Shown: positions 18,329 through 27,920, numbered from the stretch's first letter. The stretch is 64,000 nucleotides of DNA from Streptomyces sp. PR69 (GCF_026420845.1 NZ_JAOWCB010000008.1:62001-126000), one strand, 5' to 3'. Notes: generated from the letters alone by a model not told the origin. Numbers and translations are program-made.

Positions 18329-19482
18329 CCGAGTCGCCCCGGACCGCCGACCCCGACAGGCCGGAAGAGCCGGACGAGGCCAAAGAGCCCCGGCAGCCCG
18401 ACGCCGAAGCCGGCCGCCCCGGAGCGGCCGCCGAAGAGACACCCGCTCCGGCCCGCCGACGGCGGCTGTTCCCGCGCCTCAAGCGGAGCCGGACCGGCAC
18501 CCTCGAAGCGGCCGGCGCCGCCACGCCGTCCGCGGACCCGGACGCACAGGGCCCCGACGCACCGGGCCTCGACGAACCGGGCCCCGACGCACAGGCGGAG
18601 CCCGGCACCCAGGACCCCGGCACGCAGACGGGCCCCGGCACACGGAAAGCCCCCACTTCGCGGGCTGATGCCGACGGCGCTCGGGACGAGACGGCAGCGC
18701 AGCCGCCCGCCAGGGCCGGCAGCCGCCTCCGCAGGCCGCTGCGAGCCGTCGGCGTGGCCCTGAGCGGTGCCCTGAGCGGTGTCCTGAGCGCGGCCCTGAA
18801 TGGAGCGAGCCGGGCGCGGAACCGGCTCACCCCGCTGCCCCGCTGGTGGCCGCTCCCGCTGTGCGTGCTGCTCGGCACGGCGTGCGGAGTGGCGTACGGG
18901 GAGCTCAAGACGCCGGAGTACGCGGCCACCAGCTATGTCGTCGCCGTCCCCGGCGAGGACGGCGACCCCTCCGTGGCCCTCGGCTACGCCCAGGCGTACG
19001 GCCGGATCGCCACCAGCGACTCCACCATCCGCCACGCGCGCGTGGCCGCCGGGGTCCCGGCGAAGACGCTGCGCGCCCATGTGCGGACGGAGACCTCCCC
19101 CGACTCGCCGATGATCGCGATCACCGGCACCGCGGCCAAGCCCGCACAGGCCGCGGAGTTCGCCAACGCCGTCGCGGACGCCGTGTTCGTGAGCAGCAAT
19201 CAGGTCTCCAAGAACACAAACGTCAAGCTGATCCTGTTCTCCCAGGCGATCGCGCCGGGCAGCCCGGTCTCCCCGTCGACGCCGGTCAGCGCGGCCGTCG
19301 GCGGCTGCACCGGCGGGCTCCTCGGCGGTCTGGCGCTGCTCGTGCGGCCGCAGCACCGCGCCGGAGGCCGCCGGGACGCCGAGGCCGGAGCGCCGCCGTC
19401 GGGCGACGAGCCGTCCGCGGCCGCCGTCCCCGCACCCGCGCAGCCGGGCGCCGTGGCCGCCGACCAGCGGGAGCTGGTGTGA
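18325..19482 (+). CDS. Wzz/CapA-like polysaccharide chain-length regulator
   Basis: 385 residues. The first ~170 are disordered and acidic/Pro-rich. Then membrane helix 1 (about 174-195, WWPLPLCVLLGTACGVAYGE), an extracytoplasmic domain (YVVAVPGEDGDPSVALGYAQAYGRIATSDSTI...) and helix 2 (about 322-340). A ~45-residue cytoplasmic tail lacks a Walker-type BY-kinase domain. This is the topology of Gram-positive co-polymerases. The Pro-rich motif expected before helix 2 is partly visible (SPVSPSTPVSAAVGG). Its long disordered N-terminus is unusual. Confidence 0.78.
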   Translation: MTESPRTADPDRPEEPDEAKEPRQPDAEAGRPGAAAEETPAPARRRRLFPRLKRSRTGTLEAAGAATPSADPDAQGPDAPGLDEPGPDAQAEPGTQDPGTQTGPGTRKAPTSRADADGARDETAAQPPARAGSRLRRPLRAVGVALSGALSGVLSAALNGASRARNRLTPLPRWWPLPLCVLLGTACGVAYGELKTPEYAATSYVVAVPGEDGDPSVALGYAQAYGRIATSDSTIRHARVAAGVPAKTLRAHVRTETSPDSPMIAITGTAAKPAQAAEFANAVADAVFVSSNQVSKNTNVKLILFSQAIAPGSPVSPSTPVSAAVGGCTGGLLGGLALLVRPQHRAGGRRDAEAGAPPSGDEPSAAAVPAPAQPGAVAADQRELV

Positions 19483-20633
19483 GCGCGGAGCTGCGGCAGG
19501 GGCTCGCGGTCACACTCTGCCGCGATGCGGGCGACTTCGCGCGGCTGCGGGACGAGTGGAACGCGCTGCACCGGAGCTGCGCCGCGGCCACCCCGTTCCA
19601 GAACCACGCCTGGCTGCACTCGTGGTGGCTGTCGTACGGGGCGGAGGGGCGGCTGCGCGTGGTGCTGGCCCGCCGTGCCGGCCGGCTGATCGGCGCGGCC
19701 CCGCTGATGCTCGTCCACCGTCCCATGCCGCTGCTGACGCCCATGGGCGGGAGCATCTCCGACTTCTCCGACCTGGTCGTCGACGACGCGGAGGAGCCCG
19801 CCGCGCTGACGGCTCTGGAGCACGGGCTGCTCCGGGCCGCCCGGCACGCGGTGATCGATCTGCGGGAGGTGCGGCCGGGCGCGGTCGCCGAGCGGCTGTA
19901 CGAGCGGTGGAGCGGGGCCCGTGCCCGGCTGTCCGACTCGGTGACGATGGAGCTGCCGGCCCTTCCCATCGAGGAGGTGATCAAGACTCTGCCGCGCACC
20001 AAGGCGCAGCGGGCCCGCGCCAAACTGCGCAAGATCGACGTACAGAAGATCGAGGGCCATAGCGTCAGCGCGGCCGAGGCCGCGGCCGCCGTGGACCATA
20101 TGCTGCGGCTGCACGAGCTCCAGTGGCGGGGCCGCGGCATCAATGTGGAGCATCTTCAGCCGCGGTTCGCCAGCCATCTGGCGCGGGCGGCGGAGCGGAT
20201 GATCCCCGAAGGGGAGGCCGCCATCACCGAGTGGCGGCTGGACGGCGAGGTGGTCGCCGCCCATATGACGCTGCTGTCGAACGGGCTGACCGGCAGTTAT
20301 CTGTACGGCGCCCATCCCGATCTGCGCAAGAAGAAGGTCGATGTGGCGGCGATGCTGCTGCGCCGCGACGCGCTCCACTCCGCCGTGACGGGCCGCAGCG
20401 TGCTGAGCATGCTGCGCGGGGCGGAGTCGTACAAGAACGCCTGGGGGCCGCGGACGGTGGTCAACCAGCGGCTGCTGCTGGCCCGGCCGTCCCTGGAGCC
20501 GCTGCTGCGGCTGCGTCAGTCGCAGGCGCGCTGCCGGGAGCGCGCGGTCGAGGAGGTGCGCAGCCGCTTCCCGGAGGCGCGCGAGTGGCGGAACCGGCTG
20601 AACAGCTGGCGGGCGGACGGGGTGGGGCGCTGA
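19479..20633 (+). CDS. FemAB/CelD-like GNAT acyltransferase
   Basis: 384 residues from GTG 19479, overlapping the previous stop (GTGTGA arrangement). The family (Acetyltransf_6/BioF2-like) is recognised by WNALHRSCAAATPFQNHAWLHSWW near the N-terminus and by HMTLLSNGLTGSYLYGAHPDLRKKKVDVAAMLLRRDAL and SMLRGAESYKNAWGP in the second GNAT half. Relatives acetylate or aminoacylate polysaccharides and peptidoglycan. It is the last gene of the run that starts at 9060, so decoration of the exopolysaccharide is likely. Confidence 0.85.
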   Translation: MSAELRQGLAVTLCRDAGDFARLRDEWNALHRSCAAATPFQNHAWLHSWWLSYGAEGRLRVVLARRAGRLIGAAPLMLVHRPMPLLTPMGGSISDFSDLVVDDAEEPAALTALEHGLLRAARHAVIDLREVRPGAVAERLYERWSGARARLSDSVTMELPALPIEEVIKTLPRTKAQRARAKLRKIDVQKIEGHSVSAAEAAAAVDHMLRLHELQWRGRGINVEHLQPRFASHLARAAERMIPEGEAAITEWRLDGEVVAAHMTLLSNGLTGSYLYGAHPDLRKKKVDVAAMLLRRDALHSAVTGRSVLSMLRGAESYKNAWGPRTVVNQRLLLARPSLEPLLRLRQSQARCRERAVEEVRSRFPEAREWRNRLNSWRADGVGR

Positions 20634-20662
20634 GACGCCCGGACCCCGCCCGCCCGTCGGCG

Positions 20663-22036
20663 TCAGAACGGCCAGTTCTCGTCGTCGAGCCAGGACAGGT
20701 CGGGGAACTGAGGCACCTCGGGGATCTCGGGGATCTCAGGCACCCCGGGCGTCTGCGGAGTCTGCGGGTCCTGAGGATTCTGCGGCCAGGACGGGTCCCC
20801 GGGCATGCCGGGGATGTCCACGCAGACCTCGTCCTGCGGCACCCACTGGCTGAGCCAGTCGCCGAGGGAGAGCGGTACGCACCACTCGGTGGAGTTCACC
20901 GGAGGCTCGACCGGCGCAGGCTCCACGGGCTCCGGCTCGACCGGTACGGGGTCGACGGGCTCCGGCTCCACCGGCACGGGGTCGACGGGCTCCGGTTCCA
21001 CCGGGTCGACCGGCGCGGGCTCGACGGGACCCTGGAGGCCGAACAGCTTCTCGCGGAACACCGCCGCCGACCGCGGATTGGACTTGCACTGCCAGACGCC
21101 GTGCGGACAGTAGTCCGTGATGGTGTGGTACAGCGGCTTGTGCGTGTCGAACCACTCCAGCATCCGGCGCATGTACTCCGGATTGTCCCCGTTCCGGAAA
21201 AGACCCCACTCCGGATACGAGATCTCCTTGTTGTGCGCGCGGGCGAAGTCGACCTGAAACTGCAGCCCGTAGGGAGTATGCGCCTGTTCATCGAACGAAC
21301 GGCCGGGCGGCTGGTCGTACGAGTCCATTCCGATGATGTCGACGACACCGTCTCCGGGATAGCACTCAGTCCAGGGAATCGCGTCCGTTCCCCGGTTCGG
21401 CGCGAAATCGAAGCGGAACTGCTGGCCGGGCACCGAACGCATGGCTGTGACGATGCGGTTCCAGTACTGCTTCCACGCCCGGGGGTCCGGCGCGCAGCGG
21501 TGGGTGTACGTGGTGCCGTTCATCTCCCAGCCGAGCACGATCACTGTGTCCGGCGCGCCCTGCCCCACCAGCCGCTCGGCCAGGGTGCGGAAGTGGTGGT
21601 CGAACCGTCCGGACGCGCCCGCCCGCAGCATGCGCCGCACCTCCCAGTCGGAGAGGCGGGCCTCGTTGCGCTCCAGCATGGGCACATTGAGGACCAGCAT
21701 CCGGTCCTCGGCCCCGCGCCGCCACTGGGTCCACGGCTGAAGAAACTCCGGACGGCCCTCGATATTGACCCACCGGTCGCCCGGCAGATAGGTGTGACCG
21801 ACTTTCAGTTCGGCGCCGCCCAGCCAGTTCGACAGCTCTTGGATGCGCTGGACGCCCGGAGAGCCGTAGTGGAGATAGGCCCCCACGGCGGCCGCCGATG
21901 CGCTGCCGGGCCCCGGATTCCCTCCGTCGCCCGTGGCCGCGCTCGCCTTCTGCTCTCCGAACACTCCGACGGAGACGAGGAGACTGGCGGCCGCGGTGCC
22001 GATGCCGATGCCGGTGAGACGGCGCCGTCGAGGCAT
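20663..22036 (-). CDS. Secreted GH26-like glycoside hydrolase with Pro/Glu/Val repeat tail
   Basis: 457 residues; AAGGAGGAGCC precedes ATG 22036. N-terminal signal ends near ASAAT. The TIM-barrel domain has the GH26-type acid/base Glu171 (LGWEMNGTTY) and probable nucleophile Glu276 (ISYPEWGLF), with WVNIEGRPEFLQPW at the start. After about residue 345 comes a VEPEPVDPVP repeat (three copies) and a Pro-rich tail with cysteines. GH26 enzymes cut beta-mannans or related glucans. It is convergent with the polysaccharide operon, so it may trim or release that polymer. A direct repeat of CTGATGGGCTGT lies in the promoter region (22050-22085). Confidence 0.82.
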   Translation of the reverse strand: MPRRRRLTGIGIGTAAASLLVSVGVFGEQKASAATGDGGNPGPGSASAAAVGAYLHYGSPGVQRIQELSNWLGGAELKVGHTYLPGDRWVNIEGRPEFLQPWTQWRRGAEDRMLVLNVPMLERNEARLSDWEVRRMLRAGASGRFDHHFRTLAERLVGQGAPDTVIVLGWEMNGTTYTHRCAPDPRAWKQYWNRIVTAMRSVPGQQFRFDFAPNRGTDAIPWTECYPGDGVVDIIGMDSYDQPPGRSFDEQAHTPYGLQFQVDFARAHNKEISYPEWGLFRNGDNPEYMRRMLEWFDTHKPLYHTITDYCPHGVWQCKSNPRSAAVFREKLFGLQGPVEPAPVDPVEPEPVDPVPVEPEPVDPVPVEPEPVEPAPVEPPVNSTEWCVPLSLGDWLSQWVPQDEVCVDIPGMPGDPSWPQNPQDPQTPQTPGVPEIPEIPEVPQFPDLSWLDDENWPF

Positions 22037-22219
22037 GGCTCCTCCTTAAGGGCTGTTCTGATGGGCTGTTTCTGATGGGCTGTGGATTGCTCAGACACCT
22101 TCGACCGTATGCGGAAAGTCTTATTAATGGGCTGAGTGAATGCCCGTCAGTAGGCCATTAGCGATATGCCCCGGCGTGTCGGCACCCATCCAGGTGACGA
22201 AATATGGAATGAGGCGGTG

Positions 22220-23602
22220 ATGCGTATGCCGGCGTCCGACGGATCACCCCCCGCGCTGGTGCTCCGGCTCGACCGGAACCCCTTTCACCATGGAACTCTG
22301 GGCGCGGTCAGGTCCCTGGGCCGCGCGGGCGTCGAGGTGCACGCCCTGGTCGAGGCGGCCGACAGCCCGGTCGCGCGCTCCCGCCATCTGCGCCGGGCGC
22401 ATGTGCGGCCGCCCGGCGAGATGACGCCCGCGCTGTTCGTGGAGACGCTGCTGACGGTCTCCGACCGGATCGGCCGCCGGGCCGTGCTCATCGCCATGGA
22501 CGACTTCAGCGCCATCGAGGTCGCCGCCCAGTCGTCCCTGCTCGACTCCCGCTTTCTCTTTCCCCGGCAGCCGGACGGGCTGCCCGAGCGGCTCGCCGAC
22601 AAGTCGGGACTAGCGGAGCTGTGCGCGGCGGCCGGCATCGCCCACCCGGCGACCCTCGTCCCCGGCAGCGCGGCGGAGGCCGCCGCGGCCGCACGCTCGC
22701 TCGGCCTGCCGGCCGTGGCCAAATGGAGCCGCCCCTGGCTGCTCGCGCCGGGCGCGGCCGAACTGCGCAGCACCACCCTGGTGACCACGCCCGACGACGC
22801 CCGCAGGCTCTACGACCGCAGCGAGGCCGCGGGCAGCAGCCTGCTGCTCCAGCGCCTCGTACCCGGCGGGCCCGCGACGGACTGGTTCTTCCACGGCTGC
22901 TTCGCCACCCGCTCCCCGGGCCCGGCCGCCTGTCTGCTCGGCGGCACCGGCCGCAAGGAACTGTCGTGGCCGCCGCGTACGGGACTGACCGCCATGGGCC
23001 GGTGCGCTCCGAACCCGGCCGTGCGCGAGGCGGCCCTGCGGCTTGCCTCCCACACCGGCTACCGGGGCATCCTCGACCTCGACTTCCGCCGCGACGAGCC
23101 CTCGGGGACGTACTGCCTCCTCGATGTGAACCCCCGGCCGGGCGCACAGTTCCGCCTCTTCACCGACCCGGCCGGCCTCGACGTCGTACGCGCCCTCTAC
23201 CTCGACCTCACCGGGCGGGATGTGCCCGCGGGCGACCCCAAGGCCGGACGGGTCTTCATCGCCGAGAACTATGCGCTGATCTCCGCACTCGCCGCACGCT
23301 CCGCGCCGCTGCCCTCCCGCCGCCGCCCGCCTCGCACGGCGACGGCGCCGGCAGAACCCCCGGCAGGAGTGGAGACGGCCTGGTTCGCGGGCGACGACCC
23401 GCTGCCCTTCCTCGCCATGGCCAGGACCTGGCTGGGGCGCGGACTCGGCAAGGCCGTACGGCGGCTGCGCCGGGGGCCGCGCCGCGCCGCGCCCGCCGAC
23501 GCCCGCCCTGCCGTGCCCGGCCCCGCCGAGCACCCCACCCGTCTCACGGACCCGAACGAAGGAGCGAGACAGAACCATGCGCGATGCCAGCGGAACCCAT
23601 GA
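22220..23602 (+). CDS. ATP-grasp domain protein
   Basis: 460 residues from ATG 22220, with GAGG six bases upstream; a start at 22166 is less likely. Opens with a Rossmann-like preATP-grasp half (LVLRLDRNPFHHGTLGAVRSLGRAGVEVHAL). The ATP-grasp core shows GLPAVAKWSRPWLL, a long hydrophobic strand QRLVPGG, and metal residues in GILDLDFRRDE and LLDVNPRPGAQFRLF. Such enzymes join a carboxylate to an amine or other nucleophile using ATP, and near polysaccharide genes often make amide-linked decorations. The substrate is unknown. The next gene overlaps by 26 bp. Confidence 0.85.
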   Translation: MRMPASDGSPPALVLRLDRNPFHHGTLGAVRSLGRAGVEVHALVEAADSPVARSRHLRRAHVRPPGEMTPALFVETLLTVSDRIGRRAVLIAMDDFSAIEVAAQSSLLDSRFLFPRQPDGLPERLADKSGLAELCAAAGIAHPATLVPGSAAEAAAAARSLGLPAVAKWSRPWLLAPGAAELRSTTLVTTPDDARRLYDRSEAAGSSLLLQRLVPGGPATDWFFHGCFATRSPGPAACLLGGTGRKELSWPPRTGLTAMGRCAPNPAVREAALRLASHTGYRGILDLDFRRDEPSGTYCLLDVNPRPGAQFRLFTDPAGLDVVRALYLDLTGRDVPAGDPKAGRVFIAENYALISALAARSAPLPSRRRPPRTATAPAEPPAGVETAWFAGDDPLPFLAMARTWLGRGLGKAVRRLRRGPRRAAPADARPAVPGPAEHPTRLTDPNEGARQNHARCQRNP

Positions 23603-24887
23603 CGTGGCAGTGGTCGGGGCCGGGCCCTACGGCCTCTCGGTCGCCGCGCACGCCGCGGCCGCCGGACTGCGGGTGAAGGTCTTCGGCAGGACCATGGCGT
23701 CCTGGCGCGACCATATGCCCGAGGGCATGTTCCTCAAGTCGGAGCCCTGGTCGTCCCATCTCTCCGACCCGGCGGCCGCGCACACCCTCAGCCGCTATGC
23801 AGAACTGCGCGGCTTCGAGGCCCGGCACGGCCGTCCGCTGCCCATCGGGGTCTTCACCGAGTACGGCATGTGGTTCGCCGAACAGGCCGTCCCCGGGGTC
23901 GACGACCGGACCGTCACCCTGGTGAGCCCCGCCGACCACGGCGGGTTCCGGCTGCGGACCGAGGACGGGCAGACCCTGCATGCCCGGACCGTGGTGCTCG
24001 CCGTCGGCGTCATGCCGTTTTGTCATCTCCCCGAGCAGCTGAGGGGCCTGGGCGAAGACCGCTGCACCCACAGCACCGCCCACCGGGACCTCGACCGCTT
24101 CCGGGGCGCGGACGTCACCGTCGTCGGGGCGGGCCAGGCCGCGCTGGAGACCGCCACCCTGCTCGCCGAGGCGGGCGCACGGCCCCTGCTGGTGGCCCGC
24201 AGCGCCGGGCTGAACTGGAACAGCGTGCCCCAGCCGCTGCACCGGGGCCCGCTGCGCTCGCTGCGGGACCCGCACAGCGGCCTCGGCACCGGCTGGACGA
24301 GCTGGGTCTGGTCGGAGCTGCCCTGGGCGGTGCGCCGACTGCCGGCACGGACCCGGGAACACATCGCGGGCTCCGCGCTGGGCCCGGCCGGCGCCTGGTG
24401 GCTGAGGGAGCGTTACGAGGACCGGGTGCCCACGCTCCTCGGCCACGCCCTGCACACGGCCGAGGCCCGCGGCGACGGAGTGCGGCTCACCCTGCGCCGG
24501 CCCGACGGGACCGCACACACCCTGCGGACCGGGCATGTCATCGCCGCGACCGGGTTCACCCCCGACCTCGGCCGTCTGAAGCTGCTCGACGAAGCGCTCA
24601 GATCGTCCCTGGCCACCGTCGGCGCGAGCCGGACGCCCGCGCTCAGCGCCCACTTCGAATCCAGCCGCCCCGGACTCTTCTTCGCGGGCCTGCTGACCGC
24701 GCCGTCCTTCGGACCCGCTATGCGCTTCGTCCACGGCGCCTCCTTCACGGCGCGCAGGCTGACCACGGGCCTCAGACGGCGGCTGCCCGGCCGGACCGCC
24801 CCCGTCCGCCTGCCGCACCCCGCGCCCCCCGCATCACACAGAGCGGATTCCGCCGCGGGGGTGACGCAGACCGTCCACGATCGTTGA
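23577..24887 (+). CDS. FAD-dependent oxidoreductase (flavin-monooxygenase-like)
   Basis: 436 residues. FAD site VAVVGAGPYGLSVAAHAAAAG at the N-terminus; a second GxGxxA nucleotide site, VTVVGAGQAALETATLL, near residue 180; and ATGF-type motif AATGFTPDLGRLKLL. Layout is that of flavin monooxygenases such as lysine/ornithine N-hydroxylases or Baeyer-Villiger enzymes, but the exact class is not clear. It overlaps the ATP-grasp gene by 26 bp in another frame, so the two are translated together. Product and substrate unknown. Confidence 0.85.
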   Translation: MRDASGTHDVAVVGAGPYGLSVAAHAAAAGLRVKVFGRTMASWRDHMPEGMFLKSEPWSSHLSDPAAAHTLSRYAELRGFEARHGRPLPIGVFTEYGMWFAEQAVPGVDDRTVTLVSPADHGGFRLRTEDGQTLHARTVVLAVGVMPFCHLPEQLRGLGEDRCTHSTAHRDLDRFRGADVTVVGAGQAALETATLLAEAGARPLLVARSAGLNWNSVPQPLHRGPLRSLRDPHSGLGTGWTSWVWSELPWAVRRLPARTREHIAGSALGPAGAWWLRERYEDRVPTLLGHALHTAEARGDGVRLTLRRPDGTAHTLRTGHVIAATGFTPDLGRLKLLDEALRSSLATVGASRTPALSAHFESSRPGLFFAGLLTAPSFGPAMRFVHGASFTARRLTTGLRRRLPGRTAPVRLPHPAPPASHRADSAAGVTQTVHDR

Positions 24888-24892
24888 GCCCC

Positions 24893-25177
24893 TCAAGTCG
24901 GGTGCGGGTCGATCAGCCAGCCCTTGCGGGGAGACGGGGGACCCGTATGCACATCGGAGCCGGCGGGCGTGTGCGCGAACGGATAGCGGGCCAGCCGTGT
25001 CCACTCCGTATCCGGCCGTCCCGGCAGCGTCCGGCCCGCGGCCGCCCACTCCCGGGCGAGCTGCTCGTAGATGGGACTGGGCTTGCCGCCCCCCGCAGGT
25101 TCGCCGGGCGGCGGCTTGCTCGGGGACGGGACGGTGTGCACACGCTGCCATCGGGCGTGCGCGGAACTGCTTCCCAT
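24893..25177 (-). CDS. Small hypothetical protein
   Basis: 94 residues from ATG 25177, chosen because AGGAGGGAG lies at ideal spacing; longer frames to 25246 have no such site. Cytoplasmic, Trp- and Pro-rich (ARWQRVHTVPSPSKPPPGEPAG, ARYPFAHTPAGSDVH), no recognised motif. It is convergent with the FAD gene, with only 5 bp between stop codons. Confidence 0.65.
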   Translation of the reverse strand: MGSSSAHARWQRVHTVPSPSKPPPGEPAGGGKPSPIYEQLAREWAAAGRTLPGRPDTEWTRLARYPFAHTPAGSDVHTGPPSPRKGWLIDPHPT

Positions 25178-25386
25178 CAATCTCCCTCCTGGCGCTGTGG
25201 TAGCTTCTTGCCGCCCCGTACGGGGCCGGTTCGGGCTGGACCGCAACCCTCGGGTTGGAAGCTCCCCGCCGCGGGGCGCGGGAGCGGAGTCACAAGACCG
25301 CCAACGCGCGCGTGCCGGGGGAAGTCACGGCCGTCCCCCTCGCGCGCCCGCGCGGATAACCGCGCCGCGCGCAGTAGCCTCGCGCC

Positions 25387-25977
25387 ATGCGACCTGCCCT
25401 GGCGTCCGCCGCGTTGCTGCCCGCGCTCCTCATCGGCGTCACCGCCTGTCAGCGCATCCCCAGCGCCCCCGCCCAGGGGACGCCGTCCGCCGCGACCGCC
25501 GCCGAGCGGGCGGCCGTGCTGGCTGACGGCGACGCCAAGGGGCAGGCGGGGCTGTGGATCGGCCAGGCGGAGGACGTCGGCGGGCGGGGCGCCGGCGAGC
25601 GGCTCCGCATCGCCGTGCACGCCGTCGTCGACCCCGCGCTCAGCGCCCGGGATCTGGACGAGGACGCACCCGCCCCGAAGAAGACCTACGCCCCCCGCCC
25701 GGGCGCCCGCTGGATCGGCGTCGAGGTCTCCCTCGTCAACGTCGGCGGCAGACCATACGACGCCCCGATCACCAAGGCATGGGTGGTGGACGCCCACGGC
25801 AAACGCCACCCCGCCGTCACCACGGGCGAGCTGACCACCGGCCTGCCGCTGGACGCGGACGGCCTCGCGGCCGGCGACCGGGCCGAGGGCTGGCTGGCGT
25901 TCGAAGTGCCCGAAGACGCACGGATCGTACGGTTCCACTGCACCGTCGGCACCCACACCCGCGGCTGGCAGCTCTAG
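25387..25977 (+). CDS. Secreted lipoprotein (DUF4352-like)
   Basis: 196 residues. Signal peptide with lipobox IGVTAC gives lipidated Cys21. The mature domain is beta-rich: WIGVEVSLVNVGGRPYDAPITKAWVVDAHGKRH and GDRAEGWLAFEVPEDA are typical of DUF4352/immunoglobulin-like accessory domains. Function unknown. It stands alone, and its ~200-bp upstream region (25178-25386) shows no clear motif. Confidence 0.75.
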   Translation: MRPALASAALLPALLIGVTACQRIPSAPAQGTPSAATAAERAAVLADGDAKGQAGLWIGQAEDVGGRGAGERLRIAVHAVVDPALSARDLDEDAPAPKKTYAPRPGARWIGVEVSLVNVGGRPYDAPITKAWVVDAHGKRHPAVTTGELTTGLPLDADGLAAGDRAEGWLAFEVPEDARIVRFHCTVGTHTRGWQL

Positions 25978-26089
25978 GGAGCGTCGTCAAAGCAGCGTCG
26001 TCCGCCCGGCGGGACTTTGCCGGTCCCGTTCCCCCGTACAGGTGAACAGCCGCCTGCACGGCGGGTGCCAGCACCTAGGGTGCCGACCC

Positions 26090-26602
26090 ATGACCACAGC
26101 TCAGTCCGGCACACAGACCGAGAACAGCACCTTCCAGCGCGGCCACTTGGGCACCATGTCCCTGCTGGCCTGGACCGGCGACCCGGAGCAGGGCCATGAC
26201 ATGCCCTATCTGATCGCCTACCCCCTCGGCGACGGCCCCGAAGGCCCCGAAGCGACACACCAGGCACTGCTGACGGTGATCGCGGACGCGGGACTCGCGG
26301 TGGACGGGCAGCTCGCCGATGTCACCGGCAGCGCCGGCTCGCCCGTCAAGCTGCTCGTCGAAGCCGGCCAGGCCGTCCTGAGCATGCCGCATCTGAACGC
26401 CCAGTGCCCGGCCCCGCCGGAGTGGCTGACCGCGATCGAGCAGCGCGGCCACGCCCACTTCCTGTTCGCCACCCGCCCCTGGCCGGAGGCCGTGCCCGGC
26501 CGGCCCGTCACCGAGGAGATGCTGCAGAGCTACCTCGGGGACGAGACCACCCTCGCCACCGCGGCGCATGTGCTGCTCCCGGTCAGCAAGCTGCGCAGCT
26601 GA
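26090..26602 (+). CDS. Conserved hypothetical protein (possibly DUF5949)
   Basis: 170 residues from ATG 26090; an in-frame ATG at 26042 would add 16 unlikely residues. Soluble, no signal. It resembles the streptomycete DUF5949 family (GTMSLLAWTGDPEQGHDMPYLIAYPLGDG), though that assignment is from memory. No enzyme motif is seen. It converges on the P450 gene; the 49 bp between them hold a short AGCTC repeat. Confidence 0.65.
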   Translation: MTTAQSGTQTENSTFQRGHLGTMSLLAWTGDPEQGHDMPYLIAYPLGDGPEGPEATHQALLTVIADAGLAVDGQLADVTGSAGSPVKLLVEAGQAVLSMPHLNAQCPAPPEWLTAIEQRGHAHFLFATRPWPEAVPGRPVTEEMLQSYLGDETTLATAAHVLLPVSKLRS

Positions 26603-26651
26603 GCCCCTGCACGAACCCCCGCAGGAAACCCTGTACGAAGCTCAGCTCAGC

Positions 26652-27920
26652 TCAGCTCGGCTCGAAGGCGAACCGCAGCGCCCGGACCCGGTTGTCAAAG
26701 CTGGAGTCGACCAGCTCGGGCAGCCCCACCGCCCGCAGCTCCCGCGGCCGGGTCAGCAGCTCATGGAAGAGGGCCTTCATCTCCTGGCGCGCCAGATGCG
26801 CGCCCAGGCAGTAGTGCGGGCCCCCGCCTCCGTAGCCCAGGTGGGGATTCGGGCTGCGGGTGATGTCGAAGACGTCGGGGTCGGTGAACACGGACTCGTC
26901 GCGGTTGGCCGAGGCGTAGAAGAGCACGGCCTTGTCGCCGGGGCTGAAGGCCCGCCCGCCCAGCTCGCACGCGGCCGTCACCGTACGGCGGAACTGGATG
27001 ATCGGCGTCGAGTGGCGCACGATCTCGTCCACCGCGCCGTCCGCCCGCCGCTCGAAGTCGGACGCCAGCAGGTCCCGCTGATCGGGATGCCCGGTCAGCA
27101 GGGCCAGTCCGTGCGCGATCGCATTGCGGGTGGTCTCCACCCCGGCGACCAGCAGCAGCGAGAAGAACGCGCCGAGCTGACGCGATGTCAGGGCCTGCCC
27201 GTTCACATCCGCGCTGACCAGCGCCGAGATCAGATCCTCCGCGGGCCGGCGCCTGCGCTCCCTGGCGAGCCGCGCCATCATCAGCTGCATATGGGCCAGC
27301 GCGCGCAGCCCCCGGCCGGGCATCCGCAGCCTGTCCGCCAGCGGGCGCGAGACGCCGGCGTTCTGCGACGCCTGGTTCACCCGCTCGGCGATCCGTGGCC
27401 GGTACGCCGCGGGGATGCCCAGCAGATCGCAGATCACCTCGTACGGCATCCGGGACGCCACCGCGGACACAAAGTCCACCGGCCGCTCGACGAGCATCTC
27501 GTCCACGATCCGCCGCGCCGTCGCCCGCACATTCTCCTCCGCGGCGGCGAGCAGCCGGGGGCTGAAAGCACGCGAGACGATCCGGCGCAGCGCGGCATGC
27601 TCCTCCCCGTCCATGTTGACCATCGAGTTCCCGAACACCGCCTTGGCCCAGGCGGCGGGCTCCGGTGTGGTCACACCGGGTGCGCTGGCGAAGCGGTCGG
27701 GCCGCCGGCTGGCCTCCCGTACGTCGGCGTGCCTGACCACCGCGTAGAAGCCCTGCCCGGGTCCGCCGAAGTACGCGGGGGCCTCCAGCCGCCGCAGCAG
27801 CGCGAACGACGCCAGCCGGACCGGGCGCGGCAGCCGCCAGAAGCCCGGGTCCGCCAGATCGACGTCCTCAAGGCGCAGGGGGCGCGGGCGCGGCGCCGGT
27901 GACTGCGAGGGGATCTTCAT
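26652..27920 (-). CDS. Cytochrome P450
   Basis: 422 residues, full length. I-helix AGVETTRNAIAHG with the conserved acid/Thr pair, ExxR in DEIVRHSTP, PIIQFRRTV, and heme loop GGGGPHYCLGAHLAR with axial Cys371. The sequence resembles the actinobacterial CYP124/125/142-like group acting on lipids or steroids (inference from general pattern). No ferredoxin or reductase gene is adjacent. It is divergent from the small secreted protein at 28129; the 208 bp between them must hold both promoters, but I could not define either. Confidence 0.92.
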   Translation of the reverse strand: MKIPSQSPAPRPRPLRLEDVDLADPGFWRLPRPVRLASFALLRRLEAPAYFGGPGQGFYAVVRHADVREASRRPDRFASAPGVTTPEPAAWAKAVFGNSMVNMDGEEHAALRRIVSRAFSPRLLAAAEENVRATARRIVDEMLVERPVDFVSAVASRMPYEVICDLLGIPAAYRPRIAERVNQASQNAGVSRPLADRLRMPGRGLRALAHMQLMMARLARERRRRPAEDLISALVSADVNGQALTSRQLGAFFSLLLVAGVETTRNAIAHGLALLTGHPDQRDLLASDFERRADGAVDEIVRHSTPIIQFRRTVTAACELGGRAFSPGDKAVLFYASANRDESVFTDPDVFDITRSPNPHLGYGGGGPHYCLGAHLARQEMKALFHELLTRPRELRAVGLPELVDSSFDNRVRALRFAFEPS

